From assembly GCF_020520425.1 (NCBI RefSeq), contig NC_079487.1:51002719-51066718 (forward strand): a DNA stretch of 64,000 bases, written 5' to 3'. Each line of letters begins with the position of its first letter. The first letter of the stretch is position 1. Origin of the DNA: Spinacia oleracea (lineage: Eukaryota > Streptophyta > Magnoliopsida > Caryophyllales > Amaranthaceae). Below the pieces are notes generated by a model. It worked only from the letters and a program-made list of their open reading frames with translations, did not search any database and was not told the DNA's origin. Shown here piece by piece: positions 34,567 to 45,115 of the stretch. The translations under genes and the position numbers were made by a program.

Positions 34567-34880
34567 GAACATAGGCCTGTGAAAGCCAAAGAAATGAAGC
34601 CCAGCTCAGCTTTGGAATTGTAAGAATTGTGTATATGTGATCATATACCTTGCTAGCCACTTTGTCAGCCATATATGGCAACATGTGATTTGTCCTAGTT
34701 GCCATTTTGTATCTTTCTTGGTTGATACTCTAACATGCTAGTTGTCCTAATTCCTATTGGTTGTAGCAAATAATTAGGACTGTATAACAAGCCTTGCATT
34801 CCTCACTTTGAGGCATGCCTCAATGAATGAAATGTTGCCTTGGAGCAATTGCATTTCTTTACTGCTTTAAGCAAAAAAGC
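34553..34880 (+). repeat. PPT and probable 3' LTR remnant of element B
   Basis: CTTGAGGGGGAGTAT is the usual Copia PPT just after the RNase H end, followed by TGAACATAGGCCTG. The sequence holds promoter/polyadenylation-like AATGAATGAAATG near 34822. The 3' boundary is not defined because no second LTR is present. Confidence 0.5.
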
Positions 34881-35202
34881 AAAATACAGCAATGTCTTCA
34901 AATGTAAACATATTCACCAAATCGGACAAATAATCACCAAATCGGACAAATAATCAGCCCAATAGGCAAGGAAGCACAAACAAACCCTCAAACTTGACAT
35001 ATTAATTATTGCAATTTAAGAAATATCATTTTATTGCAGCAAACTTGATAATCACATAAATCATAGAACACCAAACTTGATAATTAGTCTCTTAGAACAT
35101 ATTCAATTGAAGCAACCTCCCAAGTCCCAACTACAGAATAGCTCGTAGTATATGCAATGAAATCCCCTTCCGGCACATACCTATTTGTTAGCATTTTCAG
35201 GG
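34881..35202. other. 3' flank of the oxidoreductase gene
   Basis: No gene. A 17-bp direct repeat AATCACCAAATCGGACA occurs twice near 34915-34950. The transcript's 3' UTR probably lies in 35050-35202. Confidence 0.5.
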
Positions 35203-38200
35203 TTAAGACTGTAACCCATATGTCTTCCTTGTTTTCCCCACAAACAAATCTCCTGATTTAATCAATCCAGGAAAACAACCACTCATAGTAAAGCCATTGA
35301 TTTCTGCAACAGCATCTTTCTTTCCCAGTGAAACAAATGCTATAGATCGACCAGGCTTGTAAACGGCCATTTTCTCCTCGGTTCCTCCTACAAGCAACAA
35401 CTTCATATTCTTTGCAGTTAAGTCAGCATGTCTCATAGCCAAATAACCTTGTTTTAGTTCCTGCAAAAGGAATGGAGATTAAGCTGGTATGCCTATGAAA
35501 ATATATTGTACGGAGTACCATCTAAATTTAAACATGCATGAATTTATGCATGCCACCTCACACATTGCATGCATACAGTTTTCAATCATTGTTCAGACTC
35601 CTCAAAAGAACAGAGTCGCTAAAATGACTGAGACTAATATGTTGGGATGTCAAACTGGACTCTCTGACATGTAGATAAAATATTGTTAATTATTTTAGGC
35701 AGCCATAAGAACTTTTCAGGTATAGAAACCCAAAAAGAAAACAAAAGCAAGATTAATAAAGAATTATTCTCCAAAAGTGTGCACAAAATCTTGAATTTCA
35801 TTTTATGGAATCCTAGGCAGAAATGGAAGCTCGTGCAAAAAGCCATTGCACAATTGAGAGACAAAATTTGCCTAGTGTAGTATTGTGCAGCGCAAACCAG
35901 AAACAAATTAGTGGATGAAAAAGTAGATCATATGACTTTCATTATACTGTCACAATTGTCTATAACCAATTAGTCTAGATGAGAGGAAAACAACTTGAAG
36001 AAATTTGTACATGTTGAAGAAAACAACTATTCTAAATTTTAATATGATGAATATCCAGTGGCTCAAAGAAAAAATATATGTGAAAAGATATAGGAGGACT
36101 CACTGGAAGATTTGTAATATCACCAATAGCAAAGATGTTTCTATGACCATCGACCCTCAAGTGCTTATCAACAATCAATTTCCCATGCATATCCAAATTG
36201 TTCATTACTATTGTATCCTTGAGCCATGAAGACCCTGACTGAATCCCAGTGCAGTTGATATAATGATCAGCAACTATTGTCTCTCCACCAGAAGTTTGAT
36301 AAACACCTTCTAAAGTTGGTGTCAAATTGACAGATTGGTTAAGGATCACTTCAACTTTCTTTGAGGTCAACCACTCCAAACCCTTCTGTGATGCCTTGGA
36401 CCCAATAAACTGAAGCAGTCTAGGTCCACGATGAACCAGAGTAATTTTCTTATCAGGAAACTCATTCACTATTTCACCAGCAAGCTCTACACCACTAGGC
36501 CCACCTCCAATGATCAATATTGAACTTGAAGATTTTATCTTATCAAATGCTGCACCAATTAATACAAACACAAATTAGATCAGCTTTGATGGTCATTAAT
36601 CATTATTGCTTAGCCCCAATAAAGTATTTTGGAACAAAATACAAAAGTTTGGAACAAAATGTATTTTATGATTTCTTATGAAGTATTAGAAGTTAGATAA
36701 CTGACCTTCTTGGTACTTGATAAGCCCTTCAGTTCTGGTGATAGGATCAGAATACACGTGACCTGTGGCAATTACAAGGTAATCATATGGAACACGATCA
36801 CCCTTTGCAGTTAAGACTTCACTCTCTGTGATATTTGCCGCATAAGAAGTAATTAACTTCACTTGTGGCAGAAATTCACTGTAGTCTACTGTAGACCTTT
36901 CAGCAAATGATTGATCCACCATTGATCTCATGGAAGCCCATATGATCTCAAAATACTCCTTTCTGTTCAATTTTTTTACAGATACTTGTCAAATTACAAA
37001 AATATGAAGAGAATATAAAGTACAAAATAGTATCTAAACAAGGAACAATGTAAGCATAACAGCAGAAAAAAAAAACTAGACTCCACTGATGCATGACTGC
37101 ATCATCCAGCCCTCCAACAATGTAAGCATATTGGGTATATTGGACTATTAGAGCCTTACTAGGCTATTAAAGGTATTAAAGCCAATAGATACACTCATAC
37201 ACAGGACTGCAGGAGCTTCCAAGTCTAGGTTTATCTGTGTTATCCTTATTTTATAGCAGTTCATAAATAAATTAAAATCTAGAAAGTTAATTTTAGTCAG
37301 TAAAATCAAATTTATTCAATCAAAAACAGTAATCACATTGAACAAAAGTACTAGTAAATCGATAATTTTTAGTTTCAAAGAGTAAACATTAAGTACGAAC
37401 AAATATGAGGTGTGATGTAAATAGGATTCAAATTTTGTAAAAGTTTCATAAATCATTATTCCGTATTAACCAAGGTTATCAAAATCGGGATTGTACTTTG
37501 AATCGAAAGTGACTCTTAGAATCGAATCATAAATCGAATTGTAGAATTGATTTTATTTTCAAATTTCATTGAATTTTACATTATAGGTGAAAAACATACT
37601 TATTGAAATACATAGTTGTTTACGAGCTAAATAAGCAATAATTAACAATATTTATCTATTGTAGAAAAACGTGTAGAATCGTAAATCGAATCGTAAGACC
37701 ATATTTTAAATCGTAGAATCGTAAAATTCTACATTTGAATTGCGATTTTAATAATCTTGGTATTAACTACCCCTTTATAAGGTTTACACGTTTCTTTTTC
37801 ACCCGTCCAAAAAGAACGTTCACACTTCTCGTTTAAGTAAATTTTGCGTGTGTTCACAAAACCATAATCTCTTCTTTTTAACAAGTGCATCATTCAAAAT
37901 GATACTCCCTTTGTCCTTTGATACTCGTTCCCAGTTTGACCGGCACAGGATTTTAGGCAATTTAATTGATTTATTAATTGATTAGGTGGTAGTTGATAGT
38001 GGAGTATTTTTTAAAATATAGTTAGTGGAAATGTGTCAAATAAAGTGGTGGGGTTGGGGGAGGTTTGAATTTTTTAATGTTCTTTTTACGAATAAATAAA
38101 ATATGTAGGTCCATGATTAAGTAAGATAAATTATAGAAAGGGACAGAAGCGCAACCATTGTAAAGTTCCTCAGAAAACTTTAAAACAAACAATTGTAATC

Positions 38201-38664
38201 CCTTCCTACATCACTTTTCATAGTTCCTTAAACTGAATTCCTCAAAGTTTTTACTCAATTCATCTTTAAGGTAATTTTTTGACATATTCTTTTTCTCTCC
38301 AAACCCACCTACAAGGCTAGAATTCTGTAAGGCTCCCTAAATACACATATTTCCCCGGACCATGTATTGGACCGCTTGGCAATACTAAATACACATTAAC
38401 AATAAAACCGCTAAAATCTTGGTATTGGACAAACTTCCTTCTACCGAGTCAATTCTATCTTACAACTGGTCGGTTTACGATTACTGTTTGCACACAATTA
38501 CTGTTTGCACAAATGTTAAAACAATTTTAATCGAATAAGAAAAGAAAAAAGACATACGGATCTATTAAAGTGACGTGGGCATGATTCTGAAGATGCTTAG
38601 CAACAAGAGCACCAGCAATTCCTCCTCCCACCACTACCACATTTTTCGGCGATTTCGAATGCAT
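35203..38664 (-). CDS. AIFM2/FSP1-like FAD- and NAD(P)H-dependent oxidoreductase (plant AIF homologue A-like)
   Basis: Four coding exons on the minus strand: 38558-38664, 36706-36962, 36104-36549 and 35203-35460, with GT-AG introns and consistent phases, totalling 1068 nt and 355 residues. This is the usual size of the plant family represented by Arabidopsis At3g44190/At5g22140. Residues 9-18 (VVVVGGGIAG) are the FAD Rossmann motif, 98-103 (LVIATG) the conserved ATG motif, 132-146 (ILIIGGGPSGVELAG) the NAD(P)H-binding motif, and 260-270 (IFAIGDITNLP) the second FAD contact. The family is Pyr_redox_2, flavin oxidoreductases that reduce quinones and protect lipids in animals; the plant role is less defined. 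No transit peptide is obvious. The start at 38664 follows a 5' UTR intron. Two MITEs lie in the first coding intron. The C-terminus GKTRKTYGLQS is complete. Confidence 0.93.
37463..37768. mobile_element. MITE in oxidoreductase intron
   Basis: GTATTAACCAAGGTTATCAA and AATCG on the left are matched by the inverted CGATTTTAATAATCTTGGTA and TTAAC on the right. The interior repeats AATCGTA/GAATCG words (about 37500-37730). Non-coding. Confidence 0.7.
37901..38150. mobile_element. Stowaway-like MITE in oxidoreductase intron
   Basis: ATACTCCCTTTGTCCTTTGA on the left and GAAAGGGACAGAAG on the right are weakly inverted. The interior GACCGGCACAGGATTTTAGG and TAATTGATTTATTAATTG match, reversed, the MITE at 1230-1555. 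Confidence 0.6.
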
Positions 38665-39080
38665 TTCCTTTGAATAAGATACTGCCACAACAACAAAAAT
38701 TGACTCGGTTTTCAAAATTAAATCAACATATTAACCAAAAAGCTTACTTATAATAAGCAACCGAACAAGAACAAATTCAAAACAGAAAAATGAAGCAAAG
38801 AATTCTACAACAAAAACCTGCATTGCGGTATTGGAGAACAATTTCGATTTCGAATTTTAATCTTACAAATGAGGGAAAGTATTTTATTTTTTAACATGAA
38901 AAAGTTTGGTAACAACTAAGAACGAACCTGTTTCGACTTTCGACCGTTAATCTCGATAAATCAAATTGATTGTTGTTCGCTGAATCGTGGAAAATTATAG
39001 AAGATGGTTGAATTAAATAAAAATGAAGGGTTTTAATAAAATTTTGATTTTGATTTTGATTTTGATTTTGATTTATTTTG
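38665..39080 (-). promoter_or_regulatory. 5' UTR with intron, and promoter of the oxidoreductase gene
   Basis: On the minus strand AAGTCGAAACAG precedes GTTCGTTC at 38927, and TTGTGGCAG ends at 38682, suggesting a 5' UTR intron of about 246 bp. A TATAAAAA box lies at 39097-39104 (minus). Six or more TTTTGA hexamers (39041-39080) lie in the predicted start region. Confidence 0.55.
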
Positions 39081-39320
39081 AGGTAAACTAATTGCCTTTT
39101 TATAAAAATGAATGAAGAATGGTGAAACTGTGAAAGGAAAGGAGGGAGTTGGTTCTGAAACTGGAAGCAGCTGCTGACGTCGAGGATGGCGTGTCTATCT
39201 GTTACAGAACATCAGAATTAGCAAATGTTTCTAAAAACTTCTATTAGTTATACTGACGTCGGCTCTGCCGTCTGTTTTTGTTTTTAACAACGCCATTGCT
39301 TTTCCACTAATTCTTAAATG

Positions 39321-39670
39321 AACTTGGTCCACACTAAATTTATTGTGGACCACGCCTTAAAATAAAGTCACCAATTTGTTCCTAATTTATTTTGGTATTT
39401 TATTAGGATTATTATAAAAAGAAAAATATTAAATTAGTATCGTTGATACATCTTCTGCTTGAATAATGTGATTTTAAGTCACAATTCGCTTTTAAAAACA
39501 TAGGGTTACTATGCTTCAAAAAATGGTTACTATGTTTAAGAATTTTGGTGTTTAATTTATTATAGTTACTATATAAACGATAAAGGTCACTATGAATGTA
39601 AAAATGGTGCTAGGGAAAACTATTGATTTTAGGTCCACACTAATATTATTATGGACCAGGTCCACGCAAG
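39321..39670. mobile_element. MITE with palindromic GGTCCACA ends
   Basis: Left: GGTCCACACTAAATTTATTG then TGGACC. Right: AGGTCCACACTAATATTATT then ATGGACC. Each end folds on itself and the two are inverted-related. The interior repeats GTTACTATG (about 39500-39600). Confidence 0.6.
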
Positions 39671-41550
39671 AATAATCCTTTTTTTTGGCTTTTCGAAGGC
39701 GATGAATTAATTCTAGTCGCTCATTTTAGCTTCGGTAATTTTTATTTAAATCGCCTTATCAAAAAACTTGTTTTTGATTTTTTTTATTAATTGCTTTCAT
39801 TGCTTAACTGATTAATTACAGTACTCAACTAATTAGTTTTAGTGCTTAACTAATATGACACCAACGCCTATTTTTGTATAATACCGCCTTATATTAAAGT
39901 TTGTATTTTACCTTTAAATCTAAATACTTTAATATAATTTAATGATTTAAAATGTTTTTTTTTTCTTTAAATTAAATGCCCAATTTTTTTTCCTGAAATT
40001 AATTTTTGTAATTATAAATTTTCTAAAACTAATTATTTGTATTTTTTAAAATCTTAGGAAAATCAATAATTAGGAAAGATATGATACGTATCATAGTTGC
40101 TACTAAGAAAAAAGGATCTTTTACGTATTTGAATTAATATTCATAGACCTAGTGTCATAAGCACCAATTCGCTGGTCCAGCTATTTCAGAAGTCCGACAC
40201 CACATTATTAGGAAAGTTACTCAATAAGTAACTTAATCTCCTCTTACCTAAGCTAACCAATAATTTGCAAACGACCTCGTCGTTCTTCATACTTCATCGT
40301 TCATTCACATCGGGGTTTGTTCATCGTTCATCGAAAAAGAAGAAGAAGAAGAAGAATTTATGATCTGAATTTGTTCATCCGAAATTCTAGGTTTTCGGTT
40401 TCTTAGATCTGGAAATCAACGGGGATGACGAAGACGATGGTGTTGATGATAAGGAAGTAAATAGCAAAGAAATTTGGTGCATACGTGTTTGGGAATTTAC
40501 AGCGATTTATTGGTTTCCATGGTCGGATAGATAAACGACATACGTTGGTCGTTGGCAGGAAAAATGGAAGAACGACTGAACTGAAAATCGCCGGGAGTGG
40601 GTTTATTTGATCTGGATAGCCTCGGTGGGTTGAAGAATAAATAAAGGTTTAGGGTATTCCCGTCGATTTATCGGTTTTCATGGATGGAAATTGTAGTTAT
40701 GGAAAAAGTTGCATGTCAGTCGCCGTCATGGGGGAAGGAACTGAGCTATGTTGCTGATTGTAGTATGTAGTATCCAAACATTTGTTGGAAGTTGCTATCC
40801 TTACATATATGGACATTACCAACATTGTGTATGGACATCACCTAATGTGATATAAAAATGATGATTTAGGTCAATGTGTCCGTATTTTTTCCCCTATTTT
40901 GTTCCAATATTGAAACCCTTTTACTCTGTTTCTTGCCGCTCCCCTCGACTTTGTTGTTTAACCCACTCCAAAATCTGTACATTCAACCCCTAAATTCTAA
41001 TCTTTTGAAAACTAATTTTATGCTCTTAAAATTCAATTTCACCACCTTTCGCCTATCTGTAACCCACTCCTCGTGTGAATTACTAAACCCTAATTGAATT
41101 GTACATTAATTTATAATTAGTAGAATTTATAATGATTATAGTTTCTTTGTAAATGCAAGCGAACATTTCCCAAGTACTTTACAAATATAAGTAAGCCTTG
41201 TGCTGTATTTTTGTTGTTTTTATTTGTACGATTATTGTCTAGATAAATTTACATTAGATTAACTAAATTAAAGGGTGGAATTAGCATGATTCAAGTTTTT
41301 CCGTTAACTGCTTCGCTTAAGAACTTCAAACTACGGTGTTGGTCATGTCTAAAGAGATACAAGATGCAAATGGAAAGGGTTCCCATCATAGTGTTTTAGA
41401 AGTAACGATGATGGTCCATCAACCAGTATTAGAAATATTCGCTTCACGACATCCCAGTTTCCTGATGGGATTGACACTTTAATAGAATCCCCATTACTAG
41501 ATCCGCTTAATAAAAAAGAAGAAAGATCATGTAACAAGTGCAGTGGAAAA
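39671..41550. other. Unassigned region with 5'-UTR-like stretch
   Basis: 40240-40400 has a CT-rich leader-like sequence, TCTAGGTTTTCGG and a (GAA)n microsatellite (40340-40357). No frame after it (for example 40420-40700) is long or matches a family. It could be the start of a decayed gene. 40876-41097 is a Leu/Phe-rich chance frame. Confidence 0.3.
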
Positions 41551-41555
41551 AAATA

Positions 41556-41810
41556 CTACCTCTGTTCCGCAATAAATGCATCATTTTTTATTTGGGCACT
41601 ATTCATCAACCAACTTTGACAATCATTCTTTCACATTATGTAAGAATTAACATAGTCAAGTAAGATCTTGTTAAATTCGCATCAATGCGAGGATTCTAAA
41701 TATCAAGTTTTTATAATTTTTACTTACACGCAATTAGATGATTAATATTCAAAGAAGTATATTGAAATATGTGGAAAAAAAATGATGCAAGTATTGTGAA
41801 ACAGAGGTAG
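41556..41810. mobile_element. Stowaway-like MITE
   Basis: CTACCTCTGTTCCGCAATA on the left and TATTGTGAAACAGAGGTAG on the right are inverted repeats, with TGCATCATTTTTT continuing the match. TA precedes the left end. Confidence 0.8.
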
Positions 41811-42119
41811 TGCATGACAAGACTCCAACTATTAAGAGTCGTGACAAATCTGGCGGTATAACCTACAATGTTAATCAGCTAGAGTGAAAATATACAAGGA
41901 GAAAAGCACCTCGTCGTGGTAACAAAGATAAAGAACTGGGAAATTACTAATTTCTGCATTTATGTTAATCTTTCGTAGTTATCACGGGGTATTGGCCATT
42001 ACTGATTATTTGAATTTCATCCTGTTTTGAGGTGGATATGACTAAACGTTCCCTTGCATATTACCAATGTTGGTATTTGATTGATGTAAAATCCAACTGA
42101 CTCGTGCTTGTTTGATATT

Positions 42120-42350
42120 CATGTAGGCGGGAGAAGAAGAAGAAGAAGAGTAGACAATCGTTGGTTGTGAGAAATCAAGAGAAAATGAGATTATTAAGGA
42201 ATGTGTACCTCCGCCCAAACTAAAGAAGGGTAGACCACGCAAAATCATGTTGTTATGAAGGAAGGTGTACCTCAGCAAAAGCGAAGAGGGGTAGACCACC
42301 CAAAAGTCTTGTTGTTATTAATCCTAGAGAGGAGGTATATCTGTAGGCGC
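42120..42350 (+). pseudogene. Remnant with two AT-hook motifs
   Basis: Two similar segments, one reading PPPKLKKGRPRK (GRPRK at 42229-42243) and one reading AKRGRPPKSLVVINPREE (42281-42334), lie in different frames and are separated by a stop. GRP flanked by basic residues is the AT-hook that binds the minor groove of AT-rich DNA. The duplicated GTGTACCTC...AGACCAC stretch points to a tandem duplication in an AT-hook protein. Such hooks occur in plant AHL proteins and in MULE-derived proteins; I cannot decide between them. Confidence 0.45.
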
Positions 42351-42578
42351 CTACATTTGACCGTCGTCCCGAATTGGGAAGTTCAATGATGTAACGGTAA
42401 CCCATTTATCCACAACGGATCTCCTGATTAAGCAGACGAGCATCCTGCAACTAACTGAAATGATCTCCCGGAGAAAAACTTCTATTAATTGATAGTAATT
42501 ACCATAAATAGTAATTGTATGCTAAGAAGCTGTTAAATATAAAACCCGAAAATTTTAATAACATAATATTCATAAGAA

Positions 42579-43002
42579 TTACTCCTTCTGTTCCTTAATG
42601 TTCTTCTCGGTTGGAATCGGAGAGGGGATTAAGAAAAATGGAATCTTGGTATAATTGGGTGTAAGAGTAGTGATTAGGTGTAAGAGATTCTACTTTTTGG
42701 AATAAATGAAAGAGAGAGAAAATAATAAAGAAAAAAAAAAGGAAAGGGAGATATTTTATTAAAAGAATCATAAAATAAGGTGCGTGAATGAATTGGGGTG
42801 TGTGAATGAATTAAATAAGGTGGGTGGGGAAATCAATGAAAATAATTGGGTAGGTGGATGGAATAAAGGTAGGATATGGTAGAAAATTAAATTGTAAAAT
42901 GATGGTAATCATTTCCAAAAATAGTAAAGATTACAACTGGGAAAAAAAAGGAACGCCAAATCGGGAAACGGGAATAACATTTAGGAACATAGGGATTAAT
43001 AC
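42579..43002. mobile_element. Stowaway/Tourist-like MITE
   Basis: ATTACTCCTTCTGTTCCTTA and ATGTT on the left are matched by the inverted AACATTTAGGAACATAGGGA and TTAAT on the right. The interior is AG-rich with GGTGGGTGGGG. Chance frames only. Confidence 0.7.
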
Positions 43003-43692
43003 TGTTGTTCTTGCGCTTGAGAGGTTTCGAAGAGTGGGCCTTCTCCTTCTCCTTCGACGCCATGTGAAGATCTCGAAAGCAGCAAGGAAAAGCTTCAGGT
43101 GGCAACACCAAGCAACATGGACATAGGATACCTAAACATGTTACTCGTGCGAACTCAAAGACCACCAAAGCTCCATCAATGGTGGTGGATGGCATTCTGA
43201 AAAATTGGTTTCAGACCCGGATGATCAAACTCACCCAAAACAGGATTTTTCGGAAATTCCGACTCCTAAATCATCACTTATTGCTCTACAACAACAATCT
43301 CAGGTCCGTCGCGGCACACCATCGACCGGTGATCTACGTTGGATCCCCGCGTGTTGCGCCTAGAACAGGCGCGGGCCGCCAGCCTATGGCGCTTGGAGTT
43401 CAGTGGCCTTCGCCTGTCCCGAGGCTGAACATTTCCGCATCCATTCAAAAAAATCCACTTCGTCGTTATAATAATTTTTTGCAGGTGCAATCAACCCTTT
43501 AGTTACGTAATTAGCGCCACTAATCGTATGATTAATTATATTTATTATTCGACTAACAATTTATTTTTGCGGGGAGCAATAATTTGGAGCAAGGGTTGCC
43601 CGCCGGATCAAGCTGTGTGTGCCAGTTGCTGGCGCACTACATTTGATCCAGCGGGACCGCTTGCCTCTTGCATGGCACGCTAGGTCTGGCAT
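43003..43692. pseudogene. Decayed coding-like sequence of unknown origin
   Basis: The region is GC-richer than its surroundings and reads in interrupted plus-strand frames such as HPKQDFSEIPTPKSSLIAL (about 43230-43290) and PSTGDLRWIP (about 43322-43352). The mix of Ser, Pro, Lys and Gln is transposon-like (gag or ORF1), but no domain is recognisable. It directly adjoins the LTR start at 43693. Confidence 0.3.
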
Positions 43693-45101
43693 TGTTAGGT
43701 TATGATACATATAAACGAATATAAATCATGCGGAAATAACCATAAATGCCAGGATTCCAAATTAATTGCCACATAACAATTAGCATAATTTAGGATGCAT
43801 ACTCTTTGTAGCGTGCCCTCCCTAGCTGCGCCCGAACCGAACAAGAACAAGTCTTTAGGACTCCAAGTGTCGTCCCTCCGTAGAAAGTCCACAGCACGTC
43901 CGGATCCGCCTTAAGATTGACCAACTAGAATCGCCCTTAAGGTACTAATAATACTCGGCTATTTGGGGCAAGTGTTTGGCTGAATTTTTGCTCAAATTCT
44001 TACCTTTGAATACTTCAAACTCGTTATAAATTATGAGCCTTAAACTCATATTTATAGGCCATGGAATAAGCAATCGAATCCTACTAGGATCCGAATTTAA
44101 TTAAATCAGAATCCTAGCAGAACTCTAATATTAATTAATTTATCTTTTTAGGATTAGGAAATTTAATCATCAAACAAATCCTATACGCTTTAGGTTTCGT
44201 ATGTGAACACAAACAAACACGCACGCATAGCAGCTCACGAGGGGCGCCATGCGCGCGTGCACAGCCCGAGCGACGCAGCCCACTTGGCCACGAAGCCCAC
44301 GAACTGCCGCAGCCTTGGGCGCGCGCTGGGCCTGCCTTGCGGTGGGCCTGGAGCAGCCTTGGGCGCGCGTGTTGTGGCGCGTGTTTCCCTTGCGGGACGT
44401 GGGCCTGGCTTCGTGCTGGGCCTTCGTCTGGCAAGCCTCGTCCGATGCTAATTCGTACGACGCGCTTCCGATTAATTTCCCGATTCCGGAATTCATTTCC
44501 GATACGAACAATATTTAACATTTTCGATTCCGGAATTAATTTCCATCTCGAACAAATATTTAATATTTCCGTTTCCGGAATTATTTTCCGATTCCGATAA
44601 TATTTCCGATTCTGACAATATTTCCGTTTCCGGCAATATTTCCGATTCCGGCAATATTTCTATTTCCGATAATATTTTCCTATACGTACCATGTTTCCGT
44701 TTCCGGCAACATCTACGACTTGGATAATATTTATATTTCCGATACGATCCATATTTCCGTTTCCGGCAATATCATCGTTTCCGGAGTATTCATTTATTTG
44801 CCTTTGACGATCTCAACTCCCACTGAAATCAAGATCCGTCGATTCCGAATATTGATTAGATAGAGTATTTAATGCCATTAAATACTTGATCCGTTTACGT
44901 ACTATTTGTGTGACCCTACGGGTTCAGTCAAGAGTAAGCTGTGGATTAATATCATTAATCCACTTGAACTGAAGCGGCCTCTAGCTAGGCATACAGTTCA
45001 CTTGATCTCACTGAATTATTAACTTGTATAATTAATACTGAACCGCATTTATTAGACTTACCATTAAATGCATACTTGGACCAAGGGCATTATTTCCTTC
45101 A
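43693..45101 (-). repeat. 3' LTR of element C (1409 bp)
   Basis: It runs from TGTTAGGTTATG to TTATTTCCTTCA on the plus strand. TATA (minus) lies at 44049-44056. It contains a GC-rich block (44220-44440) and the TTCCGATTCCGG array (44465-44790). Several small ORFs in the GC block (44135-44521 and others) are artefacts. Confidence 0.9.
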
Positions 45102-45115
45102 GTCTCCCACTTGTC
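45102..45115 (-). other. Polypurine tract of element C
   Basis: In sense orientation GACAAGTGGGAGAC directly precedes the LTR start TGAAGG, the classic Copia arrangement. Confidence 0.85.

Larger units (their letters stand above)
36963..38557 (-). other. First coding intron of the oxidoreductase, loaded with MITEs
   Basis: About 1.6 kb between donor GTATGTC and acceptor TTGAACAG. Two independent inverted-repeat elements (37463-37768 and 37901-38150) account for about a third of it; the rest is AT-rich. Confidence 0.8.
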
